From positions 121,435,645 to 121,499,644 of the forward strand of contig NC_133773.1 in NCBI RefSeq assembly GCF_003597395.2: DNA of 64,000 bases, written 5' to 3'. A program made the position numbers and the translations under genes. The DNA is from Chelonoidis abingdonii. Lineage: Eukaryota; Chordata; Testudines; Testudinidae. Under the pieces are notes generated by a model. That model made no database searches and was not told the origin of the DNA. It saw only the letters and a list, made by a program, of their open reading frames with translations. How positions within the stretch are numbered: the first letter of the stretch is position 1; every line of letters begins with the position of its first letter. Positions 19,374 to 31,929 of this stretch are shown piece after piece.

Positions 19374-20250
19374 CTGTTGTAATAAGCCTCTGTCCCAAAT
19401 CTGGACCTTAGTGTCCAAAATCTGGGTGCTTAGCATGAACCTCCAAGCTTAATTACCAGCTTGGATCTTATCTCGCTGTCACCAATCAGGATTCTGAGTA
19501 TCTGATAAACTCTCTGGTCTCCCCAAACCTTTTCCTGGGGGACCCCCAAGACTCAGATGCCCTGAGCCTCCAACAAAGGGAAATAACCCACTTCCCTTCC
19601 TGCTCTTTCCTTCCTCCCAGATTTTCCCGCCCTGGGGATACTAGGAGATTTCCCTGCTTCAATCCCTTGAAACACAAAACAGAGAGGACGATTTACCTTC
19701 CCCCCTCCTTCTTCTCCCCCCTCCCAGTCTTTCCCTGAGAGAGACAGTACTCCTGGCACAGAGATTCCTATCCCCTTGCCTTAACTAGGAAAAGAAAATC
19801 CAACAAGTTTTAAAAAGAAAGCTTTATATAAAAAAGAAAGAAAAAACACATGACATGATCACTGCATCAAGATGACATAACACAGGGCTATTGCTTAAAA
19901 GAAAATATGAATAATCAGCCTTATTCAAAAAGATATCCAATTTAAACATTCCAGCAACTCCACACATGTAAATACAAAATACAATATAAACCTATTGCTT
20001 TTCCTTTTGTACTCACAACTTGGGAACAGAAGGGTAGAAAGAAGCTTGGAGATAGAAAAAAAAAAAAATCTTCCCTCATAGCCGAGAGAAAACAAACAGG
20101 CAGAACAAAGACAAAACACACCCAGAAGTTCCCTCCCTCACTTTGAAAAATCCGGTTTCCTGATTGGTCCTCTGGTCAGGTGTTTGGTTCCCTTTGTTAA
20201 CCCTTTACAGGTAAAAGAAACATTAACCCTTAGCTATCTGTTTATGACAC
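19374..20250 (-). mobile_element. Solo LTR of an endogenous retroelement (antisense)
   Basis: About 877 bases bounded by TG..CA on the + strand (TGTTGTAATAAG to CTGTTTATGACA). The complement starts TGTCATAAACAGATAGC, which I recognise as a repeated turtle LTR start. No target duplication and no internal genes are seen, so it is either solo or truncated. Confidence 0.6.
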
Positions 20251-20984
20251 CTGTACATAGTACTTGTGTCCTTTTCTCTTCTTTGCATCTGGAAACCGAC
20301 AAAATGAATGTGTCTCCTTTATGGACTCTATGCAGCAGAAGAGGGAGAGTGTTTAGACGGTGTAGTGACAGGCACTTTAGAAATGCCGTTAGCTTTAATT
20401 AGATTAGGTAGTATTCCCCTCTTCTCTGGTTGACAGTTTAGCCCCTGTACTATGTTAGGTATACTTTGTTCTTTATAATTTCATGAAAATACTGATTAAA
20501 ACCAACCAACTGATATTGAGCAAGAAGGGAAGTGGAAAGAGTGGCTACACTCTTCAGGCCAAATGAGAAGATCGCCCCTGGCTAAAGAGAAGAGCAACTG
20601 GTTTCCGATCTTGCCTTGAGATCTGTGATGTGGTGAGGCAGGCTGTGAGAGCAGTGAACAGTGAGGCTAAAGCACAATGAAGAGGAGCATTAAAAAGGCA
20701 GGTTGTTTGTAAGAGATCACAGACCACATTCTACACATACTTCTCTGACGACAATAAAGTTATCCCCGGTTCACAGCCGTGTAACTGAGAGTAGAATGTT
20801 CATCTGTAACTGAAGAATTCTTTGTTCTCTAAATTCATTTTAGCATTATTTAAAAGCAGTGTCCTTGGCAAGTTGTATCCTAATAAGTTGTTTCATTGTT
20901 GTGGTAGGCATACTGCAGTTCCTTCACTTTTACCCTACATTGCAATGTGTCCCAGTCATGGGTCCTTTCTGTCATGCATCGTGA

Positions 20985-21470
20985 AATCTGTCCGTAGGTA
21001 TCATAATTCCTACAGCTGGAGCACAGTTGGGACTGCACAGCTTCCTCTCCCCAAATGCTGACAAGGTCCAGCAGCTCAGCATTGCTCCAAGTAGAGGATC
21101 ACCTGGTGCATGGAGCAGTCATGGCCACCTGGAAAGATACGTTGAGACCACTGCACTTATCACCAAGCAAACAGGAAGGGAACTTTCAAATTTGCAAAGG
21201 AATTGACGGGGTGGGTATAATGGTCGGTCACCTGAGGGCAGATCAGTAGAGTTCAAACTGATGACCAGAGAGGTGAGAACAGGCATTGTGGGACACCTTC
21301 TGGAGGCCAATTATAGCGCTGTAATTGTCATCATGTTTTCACTGGCACTTCAGCACTGTAGCCCTGGTGTAGAAAGCTGTACGTCCCTCATTGGGGTGTG
21401 TTTTTTTTAAAGCGCTACAACTGTGCAGTTTCTGCACACAAAGTGGCTTGGCAGTGTGTACGCCTCATTA
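20985..21470. mobile_element. Diverged hAT element fragment
   Basis: Contains AAAGCGCTACAACTGTGCAG and a TGTGTACGCCTC end, features of a hAT family with GCGCTG-rich ends also seen at 36748-37505. Boundaries uncertain. Confidence 0.4.
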
Positions 21471-21894
21471 GAGTTGGACTGAATCTGGTTCCAAACTCTG
21501 CAGGTTGAGGCCATCTCTAATCACGATATATTTTTGAGTTTGTACTACATTTAATAGTGATGGCAGAAGTTTTTTAGTGGGAGCTGGCTCAGATAGATTA
21601 AAGATTCCCCTCCCAATACCACAGTTACAATCACTTATTTTTAGAATCAAACCTGAAGCAAACTTTTTGGAGGGGGTCATAAATGTAGTGCAGTGCTTCT
21701 TACAGGATTGCAAGGCAAGGAAATTACTGATCAGCTGATCCTTTAGTAGTATTAGGAACTCTAGTTATTACAGTAGCTCTCCAAAAAGTGGCAAGCAGAA
21801 TTTTGGTAGGAAAACAAATCCCTCTTCCGTAATTATATGATATAAAAGAATCTGGTTATGGAAAAATTGAATTGAATTAAATTAAATAACAATG

Positions 21895-22875
21895 TAGTGA
21901 TCAACAGCTCAATGTGTAGTTGGTATCAAGCGGAGTGCCCCAGGGTTGGTCCTGGGGCCGGTTTTGTTCAACATCTTTATTAATAATCTGGATGACGGGA
22001 TTAATTGCACCCTCAGCAAGTTCGCATTAAGCTGGGGGGAGAGGTAGATATGCTGGAGGGTAAGGATAGGGTCCAGAGTGACCTAGACAAATTGGAGGAT
22101 TGGGCCAAAACAAATCTGATGGGGTTCAACAAAGACAAGTGCAGAGTCCTGCACTTAGGAAGAAAGAATCCCATGCACCGCTACAGGCTGGGGACTGGCT
22201 GGCTAAGCAGCAGTTGTGCAGAAAAGGACCTGGGGATTACAGTGGACGAGAAGCTGGATATGAGTCAGCAGTGTGCCCTCATTGCCAAGAAGGTCAACGG
22301 CATATTGGGTGGTATTAGTAGGAGCATTGCCAGCAGATCGAAGGAAGTGATTATTCCCCTCTATTCGGCATTGGTGAGGCCACATCTGGAGTATTACGTC
22401 CAGTGTTCCCCCACTACCCGAAGGGATGTGGAAAATTGGAAAGAGTCCAGCAGGCAGTACGAAAACTGATTAGGCTGAGGCACTTGACTTACAGGAGAGC
22501 TGAGGGAACTGGGAAGAGTGAGGGGATTGATAGCAGCCTTTCAACTACCTGATAAGGGGGTTCCAAAGGATTGGACGACCTAGGCTGTTCTCAGTGGTGG
22601 CAGATGACAGAACAAGGAGCAATGGTCTCAAACTGCAGTAGGGGGAGGTCTAGGTTGGATATTAGGAAACACTATTTCACTAGGAGGGTGGTGAAGGACT
22701 GGAATGAGTTACCTAGGGAGGTGGCGGAATCTCCATCCTTAGAGGTTTTTAAGGCCAGACTTGACAAAGCCTTGCCTGGGATGATTTATTTGGTTTTGGT
22801 CCTGCTTTGAGCAGGGGATTGGACTGGAATACCTCCTGAGGTCTCTTCAAACCCTAATATTCTATTATTCTAATG
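21895..22875 (+). mobile_element. CR1 LINE, 5'-truncated, sense
   Basis: Carries the C-terminal part of the CR1 reverse transcriptase in a decayed frame (blocks such as [46 protein letters not shown] at about 22155-22400) and the post-RT region [21 protein letters not shown]. The 3' end at 22858-22872 has the ATTCTATTATTCTAATG tail typical of CR1. Frameshifts near 22420 and 22550 make it inactive. Confidence 0.85.
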
Positions 22876-22941
22876 TAAAAAATAGAAAAAATTATCACTG
22901 AATATTTGGATACTTGGCTTCTGCCCATAGATTTTTTTCAG

Positions 22942-23156
22942 ATAGGGAACACTTGCCAGCTGCAAAACCAGAGCTTCTGCATAAGAATTTTCAGTACGAT
23001 GATGGACTGAACATAGATTCTGTACCACACACTGGATGCAAGCTTCTTGACAGATACAAAATAAACATCATGGCTTGTCAGAAGCTTGGAGAGAACATCC
23101 AAGGAAAATGGACCGTTCAAAAAACAACTTGTAGAAAACACATAGAAAGCACAATG
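22942..23156 (+). CDS. Candidate orphan exon of unknown identity
   Basis: 215 bases open in one frame between a CAG acceptor after a T-run (22933-22941) and a strong donor ATG/GTGAGT. Phases would be 1 to 0. The peptide of 71 residues has three cysteines (in HTGCKLL, IMACQKL, TTCRKH) and no likeness I can name. It is outside the CR1 copy just upstream. No partner exons are visible, so it may be a relic, an exon of an unseen gene, or chance. Confidence 0.3.
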
Positions 23157-23159
23157 GTG

Positions 23160-24975
23160 AGTAAAATTTATGACTGTCTGTGATACTTGTGCAAAGATTA
23201 TGTTATAAAACTAGTTCATATGGATATGCCAAAATGCAATGCGAGCTAAACTTGCCTTTTGCCTTTGGGTCCTTCTGCATGCAGAGAAGCAGGACTTTGT
23301 ACATTCCTTGTAAATAAACTAGACTCGTCATAGAAAATACCAGTCTCCATCATAAATTTCTACTCCCACTGGAGTAGGGTCCTGAACTTTGACTAGCCAC
23401 TCAGGTCAAAAAGGAGTAACATTGTATTTGACATTTTATTTTAATCTGTTTGAGAACATCTGTTTTCAACCAGATCATAAAAACCAGATCAGATCTGTTT
23501 CAAACCAGATCATAAAAACAATGTTGAAACCACTATAATCATGCTTATACAACCATTATTCAAATCCCCACCATAACATCTTCATACGCTAATAACCACA
23601 TAGGTATAGTGTTTCCATAGCTGTAACACTGGGCCAAATTCATCCCTGGAGTAACTCCAATCAAATGAAAATATTAAGACCACTAGAATTGTTTCCATGG
23701 GAATTTTATTTTTCTTCCAGCTGTTTTAAAACAAATGAGTGCGTGCAACTCACACACTCCCTCACTGGGCTACTGCATCAAAACCAGTAAGTGAATTTTA
23801 CTATAAACGTAAGTGAAAAGTTGTTACTAGTATCATAAAAGAAGTAATGTGTTTGCAATGTCTGGCATTTAATTTTTATAATCATTGGGGTATTACAGAT
23901 GGAAAATAGATCTCAAACTTGAAGCTTAAAATAAGTTTAAGTTGTGCTTAAATATTAGATAATTCTTCTTTGTGTGTATTTAGGGTCTGGCTAAGAGAAG
24001 GCACCTTATTTGAAAGAGATGATAGATAATTAATGGCTATCTACATCTGCTGCAGGTTTAGCAATTAGATGTAAATAATTATAGTAATAATTAATTACTA
24101 ATAATACCACAGCAGTAAGCACTGTATTAAAACCTAAGAAAATAGATCCTTTCTCTTCTCAGTTTTTAGCCTGTCCTGAACATCAAGAGCTGGATTGAGT
24201 CTTTTCCTCCTTTTCCCCAGGGGCGAAATAAACAAATGTTTTTAATTAATGCTCTGTTTCTGAGAGTAGAGTAATTACTGCTATCACATTCAGCAGGTGA
24301 CATTATTGCTGGAGACACTCCAGATTTGCTCAGACATTGTACCTCTATTAACCTGTAGGCTGCATTTTTCAGTTATTAAAATGTCAGTATTTACTAGCTC
24401 AAAAAGTTATTGCTGTCCTTATCAGTTATGTTACACCCTCTGATTACATATGAACAAGCTGAGAAATTGTTACTCTGTTAAATGTATGTTCCTTCTGAAG
24501 AGCTCTTATCTGCTCAAGCTATAACTTGAACAAAGACAGGGTGAGAGAGAGGCACATATGGAAAACACCTACTTTCACAGGCGGAAAGTTACCTGATGAT
24601 GCTGAAACACTTCTCATTTCCTCAATATCTTCATAAGTGAATATTGTGCATCAAAAGAAAATACTTTGTATTATAATTGCAAACTTGTTAGCTTGACACA
24701 CCTGGGTCCCTCACACTCTCAAGACAGTGGGCAGTTTCCTCTGTCATGTGACGCCTTCTGAGAGAATGATGATGTGTAGCAGAAGACTAACCTTATCATT
24801 TACCTAGGTAGAGCCCAAGGGAAGCAAACTATTCCCCCTAGTGTTTGGAATTTCCTTGGAGGGGTTAGTGGGCCTGCCTATCTGATTACTAAAACACTTA
24901 CTGCTTTTCCCCAGCACTGGCTGTTTGGAAACTCCTCTGAGTAGTTCAGCTCGATTTAAAAGAGTTTTAGAAGAT
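23160..24975. other. Intergenic, no gene seen
   Basis: AT-rich. The stretch 24230-24470 has several TAATTA/ATTAAT motifs and a smooth base composition unlike nearby repeats; it could be a conserved regulatory element but nothing proves that. Confidence 0.3.
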
Positions 24976-24986
24976 CTTATTGTACC

Positions 24987-25302
24987 CAGGGCCGGCGCTT
25001 CCATTTAGGCGGTCTAGGCAATCACCTAGGGCGCCGGGATTATTGGGGGGTGGCATTTTGCCGGCGGGGGGTGGCAGGCGGCTCCGGTGGACCTGCCGCA
25101 GTCGTGCCTGCGGAGGGTCCCCTGGTCCCGCAGCTTCAGTGGAGCTGCCGCAGGCATTCCTGCAGACGGTCTGCTGCTCCCGTGGCTCCGGTGGACCTCC
25201 CGCAGGCACAGCTGCGGCAGCTCCACCGGTGCTGCGGACCAGCATGCGCGGCGGCGAAATGGCCGTGCGCCTAGGGCGCTAAAAACAGTAGCGCCCGTCC
25301 TG
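24987..25302. mobile_element. GC-rich hAT MITE
   Basis: Perfect 8-base target duplication ATTGTACC at 24979-24986 and 25303-25310. Ends CAGGGCCGGCGCT and AGCGCCCGTCCTG are imperfect inverted repeats. Interior is tandem-like (several GGTGGACCTGCCGCAG-type pieces) and very GC-rich, which explains overlapping open frames on both strands. Confidence 0.9.
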
Positions 25303-25474
25303 ATTGTACCTCATTTTGTCGATTGTCAGCCTCATTGATTCCTGGGTCATGCACTTTCTTTTTACTACTTGTGAACAATTGGCTGAGAAATTCTCAGACA
25401 TTAAAATCTCCTGTAGATTGTTTAAGTGGCTGCATATGTGACCCAGGCATAAGATTAGATGATCATGTTTTCTA

Positions 25475-27410
25475 GCTCCCGTTCATAAATTCGAAGGCCA
25501 GCAAGTACCATTGTGATCATCTAGTCTGACATCCTGGTATAACAAAAGCCACAGAACTTCCCCAAAATAATTAGTGTATGAACTAAAGCATTTAAAAAAA
25601 AATCCAATCTTGATTTTAAAATTCTTGCACCATATTTCCAGTCTGAATTTGTCTAGTTTCTACTTCCAACCATTGGATCTTGATGCATCTTTCTCTGCTA
25701 GATTGAAGAGCCCACTATCAAATATTTGTTCCCTATGTAGGTATTCCTAGACTGTGACCAAGTCACCCCTTAACCTTCTCTTTGTTAAGCTAAATAGATT
25801 GAGCTCTCTGAGTCACAACAAGGCATGTCTTCTAAGCCTTTAATTATTTTCATGTTTCTTCACTGAACCCTCTTCAATTTACCAACATCCTTCCTGAATA
25901 GTGGACACTAGAACAGGACATAATATTCCAGCAGTGGTCACACCAATACCAAAGATAGCAGTAAAATAACCTCTCTGCTTCTACTCAAGATTCCCCTGTT
26001 TATTCATCCAAGGATAGCATTAGGCCTTTTTGGCCACAAGCGTCACACCGGGAGCTCATGTTCAGCAACTTTCCACCATGACTCTCAAATCTTTTTCAGA
26101 GTCACTGTTTCTCAGAATAGAGTCCCCCATCTTGCATTCTTTGTTCCTAGAAGTATACATTTACTTTTGGCCATATTATAATGCATATTGTTTGCTTGCG
26201 CCCAGCTTACCAAGTGATCCAGAGTGCTCTGTATCAATGATCTGTCATCTTCATTATTTACCACTCCCCAATTTTTGTGTCAACAGAGATGTGTGCAAGG
26301 AAGGGAAGCAGCGGCACTGGGCCCCCAATAATCAATGGGGAACGCAAAACTCCTCCTGCCCCGGGACTGCAGCGGAGAGAGCAGAAATCCTCCAGAGGGT
26401 GCTCTCCCCCCGCAGTTCTGGGGCTGGAGAAGTTCTGCCCTCTCTGCTGCAGCCCTGGGGGAGAGGCGCTCTCTTGCTGTCCCTGCCACAGCCCAGGGAC
26501 AGGTGTTCTGCACCCCTAGCCAGGGCCCTAGGGCTGGAGGATTTCTGTGTCCTCCACTGGGATCCCAGTGCAGGAGGAGATTGTTCTGGGTCCCCCATCT
26601 GGGCTCTGGGCCTGGAGGAACTCTCTACTCCCCCATCCCCTTTTCTGCTATAGTATTTCCTCCTAACATGCAGTGCGCAAACTCAGTGAGGTCATACATG
26701 TATCCCCATAATGTGAGGTTATGGATGCATGTGTGCCTACTTGGTTTGCACATGTTCCCCCCACGAAGTTAAGGAGCCTGTTTGCAAGGTGGATTAAAGG
26801 TATGATTCATTGAACTGGTGAATATACTGCAATTTATTGATTTGCATATGATGTATGTGCATGTGTTTGATATGGTTTAATGTGTATAATATGTGTGTGT
26901 TTAATGTCCCTGCCCCCCACCGCAAAAGCGGTAAAATTTTAATTCCTGCACACTGTGTCAGCTACAAACTTTATCCGTGTCAGTTTTATGTTTTCTTCCA
27001 CTCATTTTTAGAAATATTAAACAGCACAGAGCCAAGAACCCATCCCTGTGGGACCTCATTAGAAACACACCCACTTGATGATGATTCCCTATTTAGAGTT
27101 ACATTTTGGGACTCTAGCCAGTTTTTAATTTATTTAAAGCAAGCCATGTCCATTTTGTAACGTTCCAGTTTTTTAACTGAAATGTTTGTGAAGTACCAAG
27201 TACAATGTGTTTCAGAAGCTGAAGTATATTACATCAACACTATTCACTTTATCAACCCAACTTGTAATCTCATCAAAAAATCTCATCAGGTTTGTATGAC
27301 AGGATCTATTTTCCATAAATCTGTACGGAATGACATGAATTATGCTTTAATTCTTTATTAAACAAGTCCCATATCAGCCACTCTGTTATCTTGCCCCAGT
27401 TTTAGATGTG
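25475..27410 (-). mobile_element. CR1/L3-type LINE (antisense), split
   Basis: Runs from the 3' end (GATCATCTAGTCTGAC at about 25516) through phrases of the reverse-transcriptase region such as CCAAGTCACCCCTTAACC, ACCTCATTAGAAACACAC and TGTATGACAGGATCTATTTTCC, all read in reverse. It is interrupted at 26283-26953 by another element. The coding frame is destroyed. Confidence 0.75.
26283..26953. mobile_element. DNA transposon with minisatellite, inserted in the CR1
   Basis: Bounded by TGTGTCA at 26276-26282 and 26954-26960, while CR1-type sequence reads continuously across if it is removed. The ends GTGTGCAAGGA and TCCTGCACAC are inverted. Positions about 26310-26640 are a diverged tandem array of CTGGGGCTGGAG..TTCTG..CTC units. 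The type is probably hAT. Confidence 0.6.
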
Positions 27411-27944
27411 CAGGTATTGTAGCTTTGTCTGTATCTCTTTTATTTTGCATAACTGAGTTCTCTGGGTGTAGCCTTCTTTTCTGTTTCTCTTCACAGAAAG
27501 CTTATTGCAAGTAAATAACAGCAACAGTCTTTGTAGTCTCACTGTTGAGTAATTTAGAACTGGACTACAACAAAGTACTAGAGAATAGCATGCAGAAAAT
27601 AATCTTATACTATCAAAGAAGTGGACTGGATCAGTGGTTCTCCAACTGTGCCAGGCTTTGATTCAACAATGTGCTTAAACACATTCTGCATATTACTTTG
27701 TAGGAGATATCCATTCATGAACCAATTTCCACTGCTCAAACCCTAGCGTTCCACTGCTTGGTTCTCAAAACATTTCCTTCTAAGGATCAGCTAAAAGGGC
27801 TCTTCAAACAACAGAGAGCCAGTGGTTAGTAAGTTGAGAATCACTTTACTAGATAATTTATTGGATCGGTTTTTGCCTGACTTGGATGTGGGGAGGAAGG
27901 GGAGGAAGAAGAAAAAAATTATGTCCACAGACTATAGTATAAAC

Positions 27945-28254
27945 CAGGGTAGGCAACCTATGGCACGCATGCCGAAGGCAGCACATGAACTGATTTTCAG
28001 TGGCACTCACACTGCCTGGGTCCTGGCCACTGGTCCAAGGGGATCTGCGTTTAAATTTAATTTTAAATGAAGCTTCTTAAACATTTTATAAACCGTATTT
28101 ACTTTACATACAACAATAGTTTAGTTATATATTATAGATTTATGGAAAGAGACCTTCTAAAAACATTAAAATGTATTACTGGCACGCGAAACCTTATATT
28201 AGAGTGACTAAATGAAGAATCAGCACACCACTCCTGAAAGGTTGCTGACTCCTG
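27945..28254. mobile_element. Short hAT MITE
   Basis: Ends CAGGGTAGGCAACCTATGG and AGGTTGCTGACTCCTG are inverted repeats. The 8-base target duplication is GTATAAAC (27937-27944) and GTATAACC (28255-28262), one mismatch. The interior is AT-rich and non-coding. Confidence 0.85.
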
Positions 28255-28789
28255 GTATAACCAGTGCTTAATTTGTGCCAGGGCTCACCAGGGATGATCC
28301 CTGGCACATCTGAGCTTGGCAGTTCATAGCCACAGCACCTCTGGACGTGCTGCATCAGTTGTAAATGTAAAAAAAATTACCTGAGCCCCAGAATCTCTTT
28401 CATTACAAATTAAGTTGGAATATAACACTACCTTTAGAAAACCAAATATTTGTTTGCAATGAAGGTCATCGACCACAAGGACCTTATTCTCCAGCCACTT
28501 AGTTTCTGGGTTAATTAGATGTTATTTGTACACCCCAATGCTCGAGCTAAACATAGGTGTCTTTTCCTATGGTTTGAGGCTTTACATTTTTAAAAACCAC
28601 ATGCAATCAGAAAACCTTTTACTTTATTAACTTAAGCATTCAAGTGAAATTGTAACTTTCACAACTAATTGGGTCTTTTAAACTTATTTTAAAAGGCTGG
28701 TCTATGAAATGAGTTACAACAAAACATTGTCACCTTCCTCACATACCTGTTAGCTTGGTCAAATCTATTTTTCCAACCCATTACAGATG

Positions 28790-29160
28790 TTGGAGAAAAA
28801 CTCAGTTCTCACTTTTTGTTTGGGTGCAGCAGAGTCAGATACTTTATTATTTTTCAAGCAATTGCAATTCAGGGAGGGAGTGCTCTAGGACACAGGATTG
28901 CCCCAGTCCCGGATTGGTGTCTCAACAGGTGAAAAATTACAGCAAGCATTTATACTTTTGTTACAGACAATAATAAGCAACAGCTGCATTTTGTGTATAT
29001 ATAGGTCATCCTGATATCTTGTTTTTCTCACTTAAGAGACTCCAGTCCACATTTCATATTATCTACACAAGGTCAAAACAATTTCTCACACAGTTCTTTT
29101 CCACTCTGCTCACACAATCCTCGCTTCTACAAATCTCATGTTATTAGGATTACAGTTAGC
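28790..29160 (-). mobile_element. Probable LTR fragment (antisense)
   Basis: Has the inverted poly(A)-region look CAGATACTTTATTATTTTTC and a TATATA at about 29000. Limits are uncertain and no target duplication is seen. Confidence 0.35.
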
Positions 29161-29739
29161 CTAACTCTTGCTAAAAGAGACTGTCATGCATTAAGATCCC
29201 CTACAAATTCCTGTCAGTTCTTTCACTACTTCCACACAGACAAGAGAAGACAGGAACAGAGGGAAAATAATAGGTGCTCTTTTTTTGTGGTCTGGTAATT
29301 GGCTTTTGGCCATCGCTGTGGCACTTTCCTTGTACAATTGAGTCACTGGTCTGTCAGAGGTCAGGTTGGAAGACTGGCATGAAATTCTGGCCCCTCTGAG
29401 TCAATGGAAGTTTTGCCATTGATTTCACAGGGCCAGAATTTCACCTCTGACGAGGAGTCAAGTTCCAGTTGTTGGGTGAAGTTTCCTTCTCTCTTCCAGT
29501 GTCAAGGAATCACTTGGGATGAAATCAGATATGAAGGCAAAAACAAATTCAGGACCAGCTAAGGTATGTTGTTAAATCTGAGCAACACCACAGCCTGAGG
29601 TTTGTCATAGTAACCAAAGTAACTGTACTTCTAACTCCTTCATGGCCTCCTGGATGGCACCCCACTTAGGTGTCAGGCTTTTACGACCATGTTTCTCAGT
29701 GTGAAAACCTCTATTCCTCTCCCTCCAGAGATGAGGGAT

Positions 29740-30340
29740 TCAGGCTTCAATTTCCTCCTGCAATTCACTGTGATCACCTTAGCAAGCCTGAGTTTCGTTC
29801 AGCACCTGGCATCCTGCTCTCTCCCAGGAACTGACAGAGATACCAGTGACCAGCCTGCCTTCAGCCAGCAAAGTATTTATTTAGAACAAAAGTATTACAC
29901 AGAGCATATCTTAAAAACAATAAATAGCTTACATGCCTGCCTGTCTTACTAGGTGTCACCCATTTTCCATATGGAGACCTTGGTAGGTTTCAAGGGCCTT
30001 CAAACCTCTCCAGCAGGGTCTGTCCCTCTCGGTTCCTGTGTCGGATCAGTGCTTGCATTTATGAGAGTGACCCCTCTCTATATCAGGCTGGCCACTTCAT
30101 ACTAGTCTCAGTTTTTTGTCTGCTGGGTCTCTTGAACAAAACCAATATATGCACTTTCCCCCAAGGGGTGGTACTTCTGCAGATTTGTTACCTGTCTAAG
30201 GATTTGCAATAATTATCCCCCAATGCTTTAATTCCTGATAGTTTATTCATGCTTTAGATGACGTCTCCATAGTCATTTCATTGCTTGTTGTTTCAAGAAA
30301 GAAATTAACCCTGTTCCTCCTGACAGGTAACAATACAAGT
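29740..30340 (-). mobile_element. Probable LTR fragment (antisense)
   Basis: AGTATTTATTTAGAACAAAAG and CCACTTCATACTAGTC belong to a block that resembles a reversed endogenous-retroelement LTR. No coding region seen. Confidence 0.35.
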
Positions 30341-31180
30341 GAGTGAAAACTGACTCAGATCTATTTTTCCATTTTAAAAAAAAATCAGAAATGTCTCAGG
30401 TCTCCACAAGGTTTAACAGCTTGCTATTTATCAGATTGATACCTTCCTGCAGTCGAGAAACTCCGCTTCAGTGAATTTAGATCGAAGTCTTGAGGCAAAA
30501 AAAATGAAGAAAAGGACAAACATAAAGGAAAAAAAATAAAACTGACACAAAAGGAAAACACAAATCTTCCTGCCTCCTTCCTGGGTTAAGTTTTGGAAAC
30601 AAATGTTAATGAAAAATAGTAAGTATGTCATTGCTTAAGCATTTACTTAAGGAACATTGAAGATAATTGATAGGAACTGAACCAGTACATTGTCAAGTAT
30701 CAGAATAAGATCATAAGAACTCGGTTTTTCTATCTGTACCTCAGTAGCCTCACTTCATTAAATACTTCTGTCTTCATGTTACAAAATCATGTGGTGGTGC
30801 TGTCATTTAAGTACAAGAGGTAACTGAACCTAACCACAGGTAATGGAAACTGGATGACCTTTTAGACATTAGCCAGATCTGAAGTGAGTTTTTCACGTGC
30901 AAATTTAGATAAACCTCAACCTCTAATAAGCAATGCACACAGATTCTATAACTTCAGCAAACAGTCCAGTGCACTGGAAAATCTGTCTTTTGTATGTTAC
31001 ATTATAGACTGAAAGGTCTCTTCTCTTGATGTATGCATATAAGCCTATTAATGTTCACAGAACTCACAAAGGTGCGCATGGAGAGGAAACCAGAAGGTTT
31101 TTAAACCTGCAGCAAAGGTAAGACTTGAGGGATGAAAACCAAGAACCAGAAAATTCAAAATGTGTGTTCAGTTCCTCCAC
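30341..31180. other. Intergenic, no gene seen
   Basis: AT-rich with no identifiable repeat. Confidence 0.4.
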
Positions 31181-31184
31181 ATAC

Positions 31185-31924
31185 ACTACTCCCGGGGCAA
31201 TTCTGTGCCAAAAAATTAAAAATCCTGAACCAAAATATTAAAAATTCTGCAAATTCTATTTGTGAAAATAACACTATATAATCATGCCAGTTTCAATTAT
31301 TTTGGTAATTTATTTCAAAATGCCTGTCAGCAAGTATGCCTGTAACAATGCAGACACACACAAAAATTTTCCCAGGAGTAGATGGTTAGAGAAACACCTA
31401 CAACAACCCAGTTCCTGTTTCTCTGTCCCCTCCACTCCAGAGCCCAGTCATGCTCCCCCAGCCCAGAGACTCAGACCCCTGCCCCAGAGTCCAGCCGCTG
31501 CCTTATTCAAGCCCAGGCACTCACACTCCCAATCTCCCAGAGCCCAGCTATGGAGCCCCCCCAGCCCAGACACTCACACCCCTACCCTCCTAGAGCTCAG
31601 GGATCCAGAGAGAAAAACAAGCTGTTGCTGGGTCCCGGGCTTGCGCAGAGTTTCCTGCGCACCACCATCTCCTTCTTTCAGGGCACATTGGGAATTGCAG
31701 CTGCCAAGAACCTTCCAGCTCCTCCTCCCAGTTCCCTCGCCCCGGGGGTAGTGTCTCCTACTTGCGAGCTGGACTCTGCCAGGTCCAGTGGCCCCTAGTG
31801 GCGGCCAGCAGCTCTGCAGCCCATTTTCGGGGGGTGGAGGGAGAGAGAAAGGAAATTCTGCAAGCACAACATTAATTTCTGCCAAATTCTGTATTGCACA
31901 GTGGCACAGAATCCCCCAGAAGTA
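31185..31924. mobile_element. hAT-type element with internal minisatellite
   Basis: Ends TACTCCCGGGGCAATTCTGT and GGCACAGAATCCCCCAGAAGTA are inverted repeats. Inside, 31430-31605 repeats a CCAGAGCCCAG..CAGACACTCACACCCC unit several times with divergence. It encodes nothing convincing; the two long + frames follow the minisatellite. Confidence 0.65.
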
Positions 31925-31929
31925 ATACA

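Noticed and set aside
26030..26653. 207-codon open frame on the + strand
   Set aside because: Its first part is antisense CR1 and the rest is the minisatellite of an inserted element.
31284..31798. Proline/serine-rich frames of 138-155 codons
   Set aside because: They follow the tandem array inside a hAT-type element.
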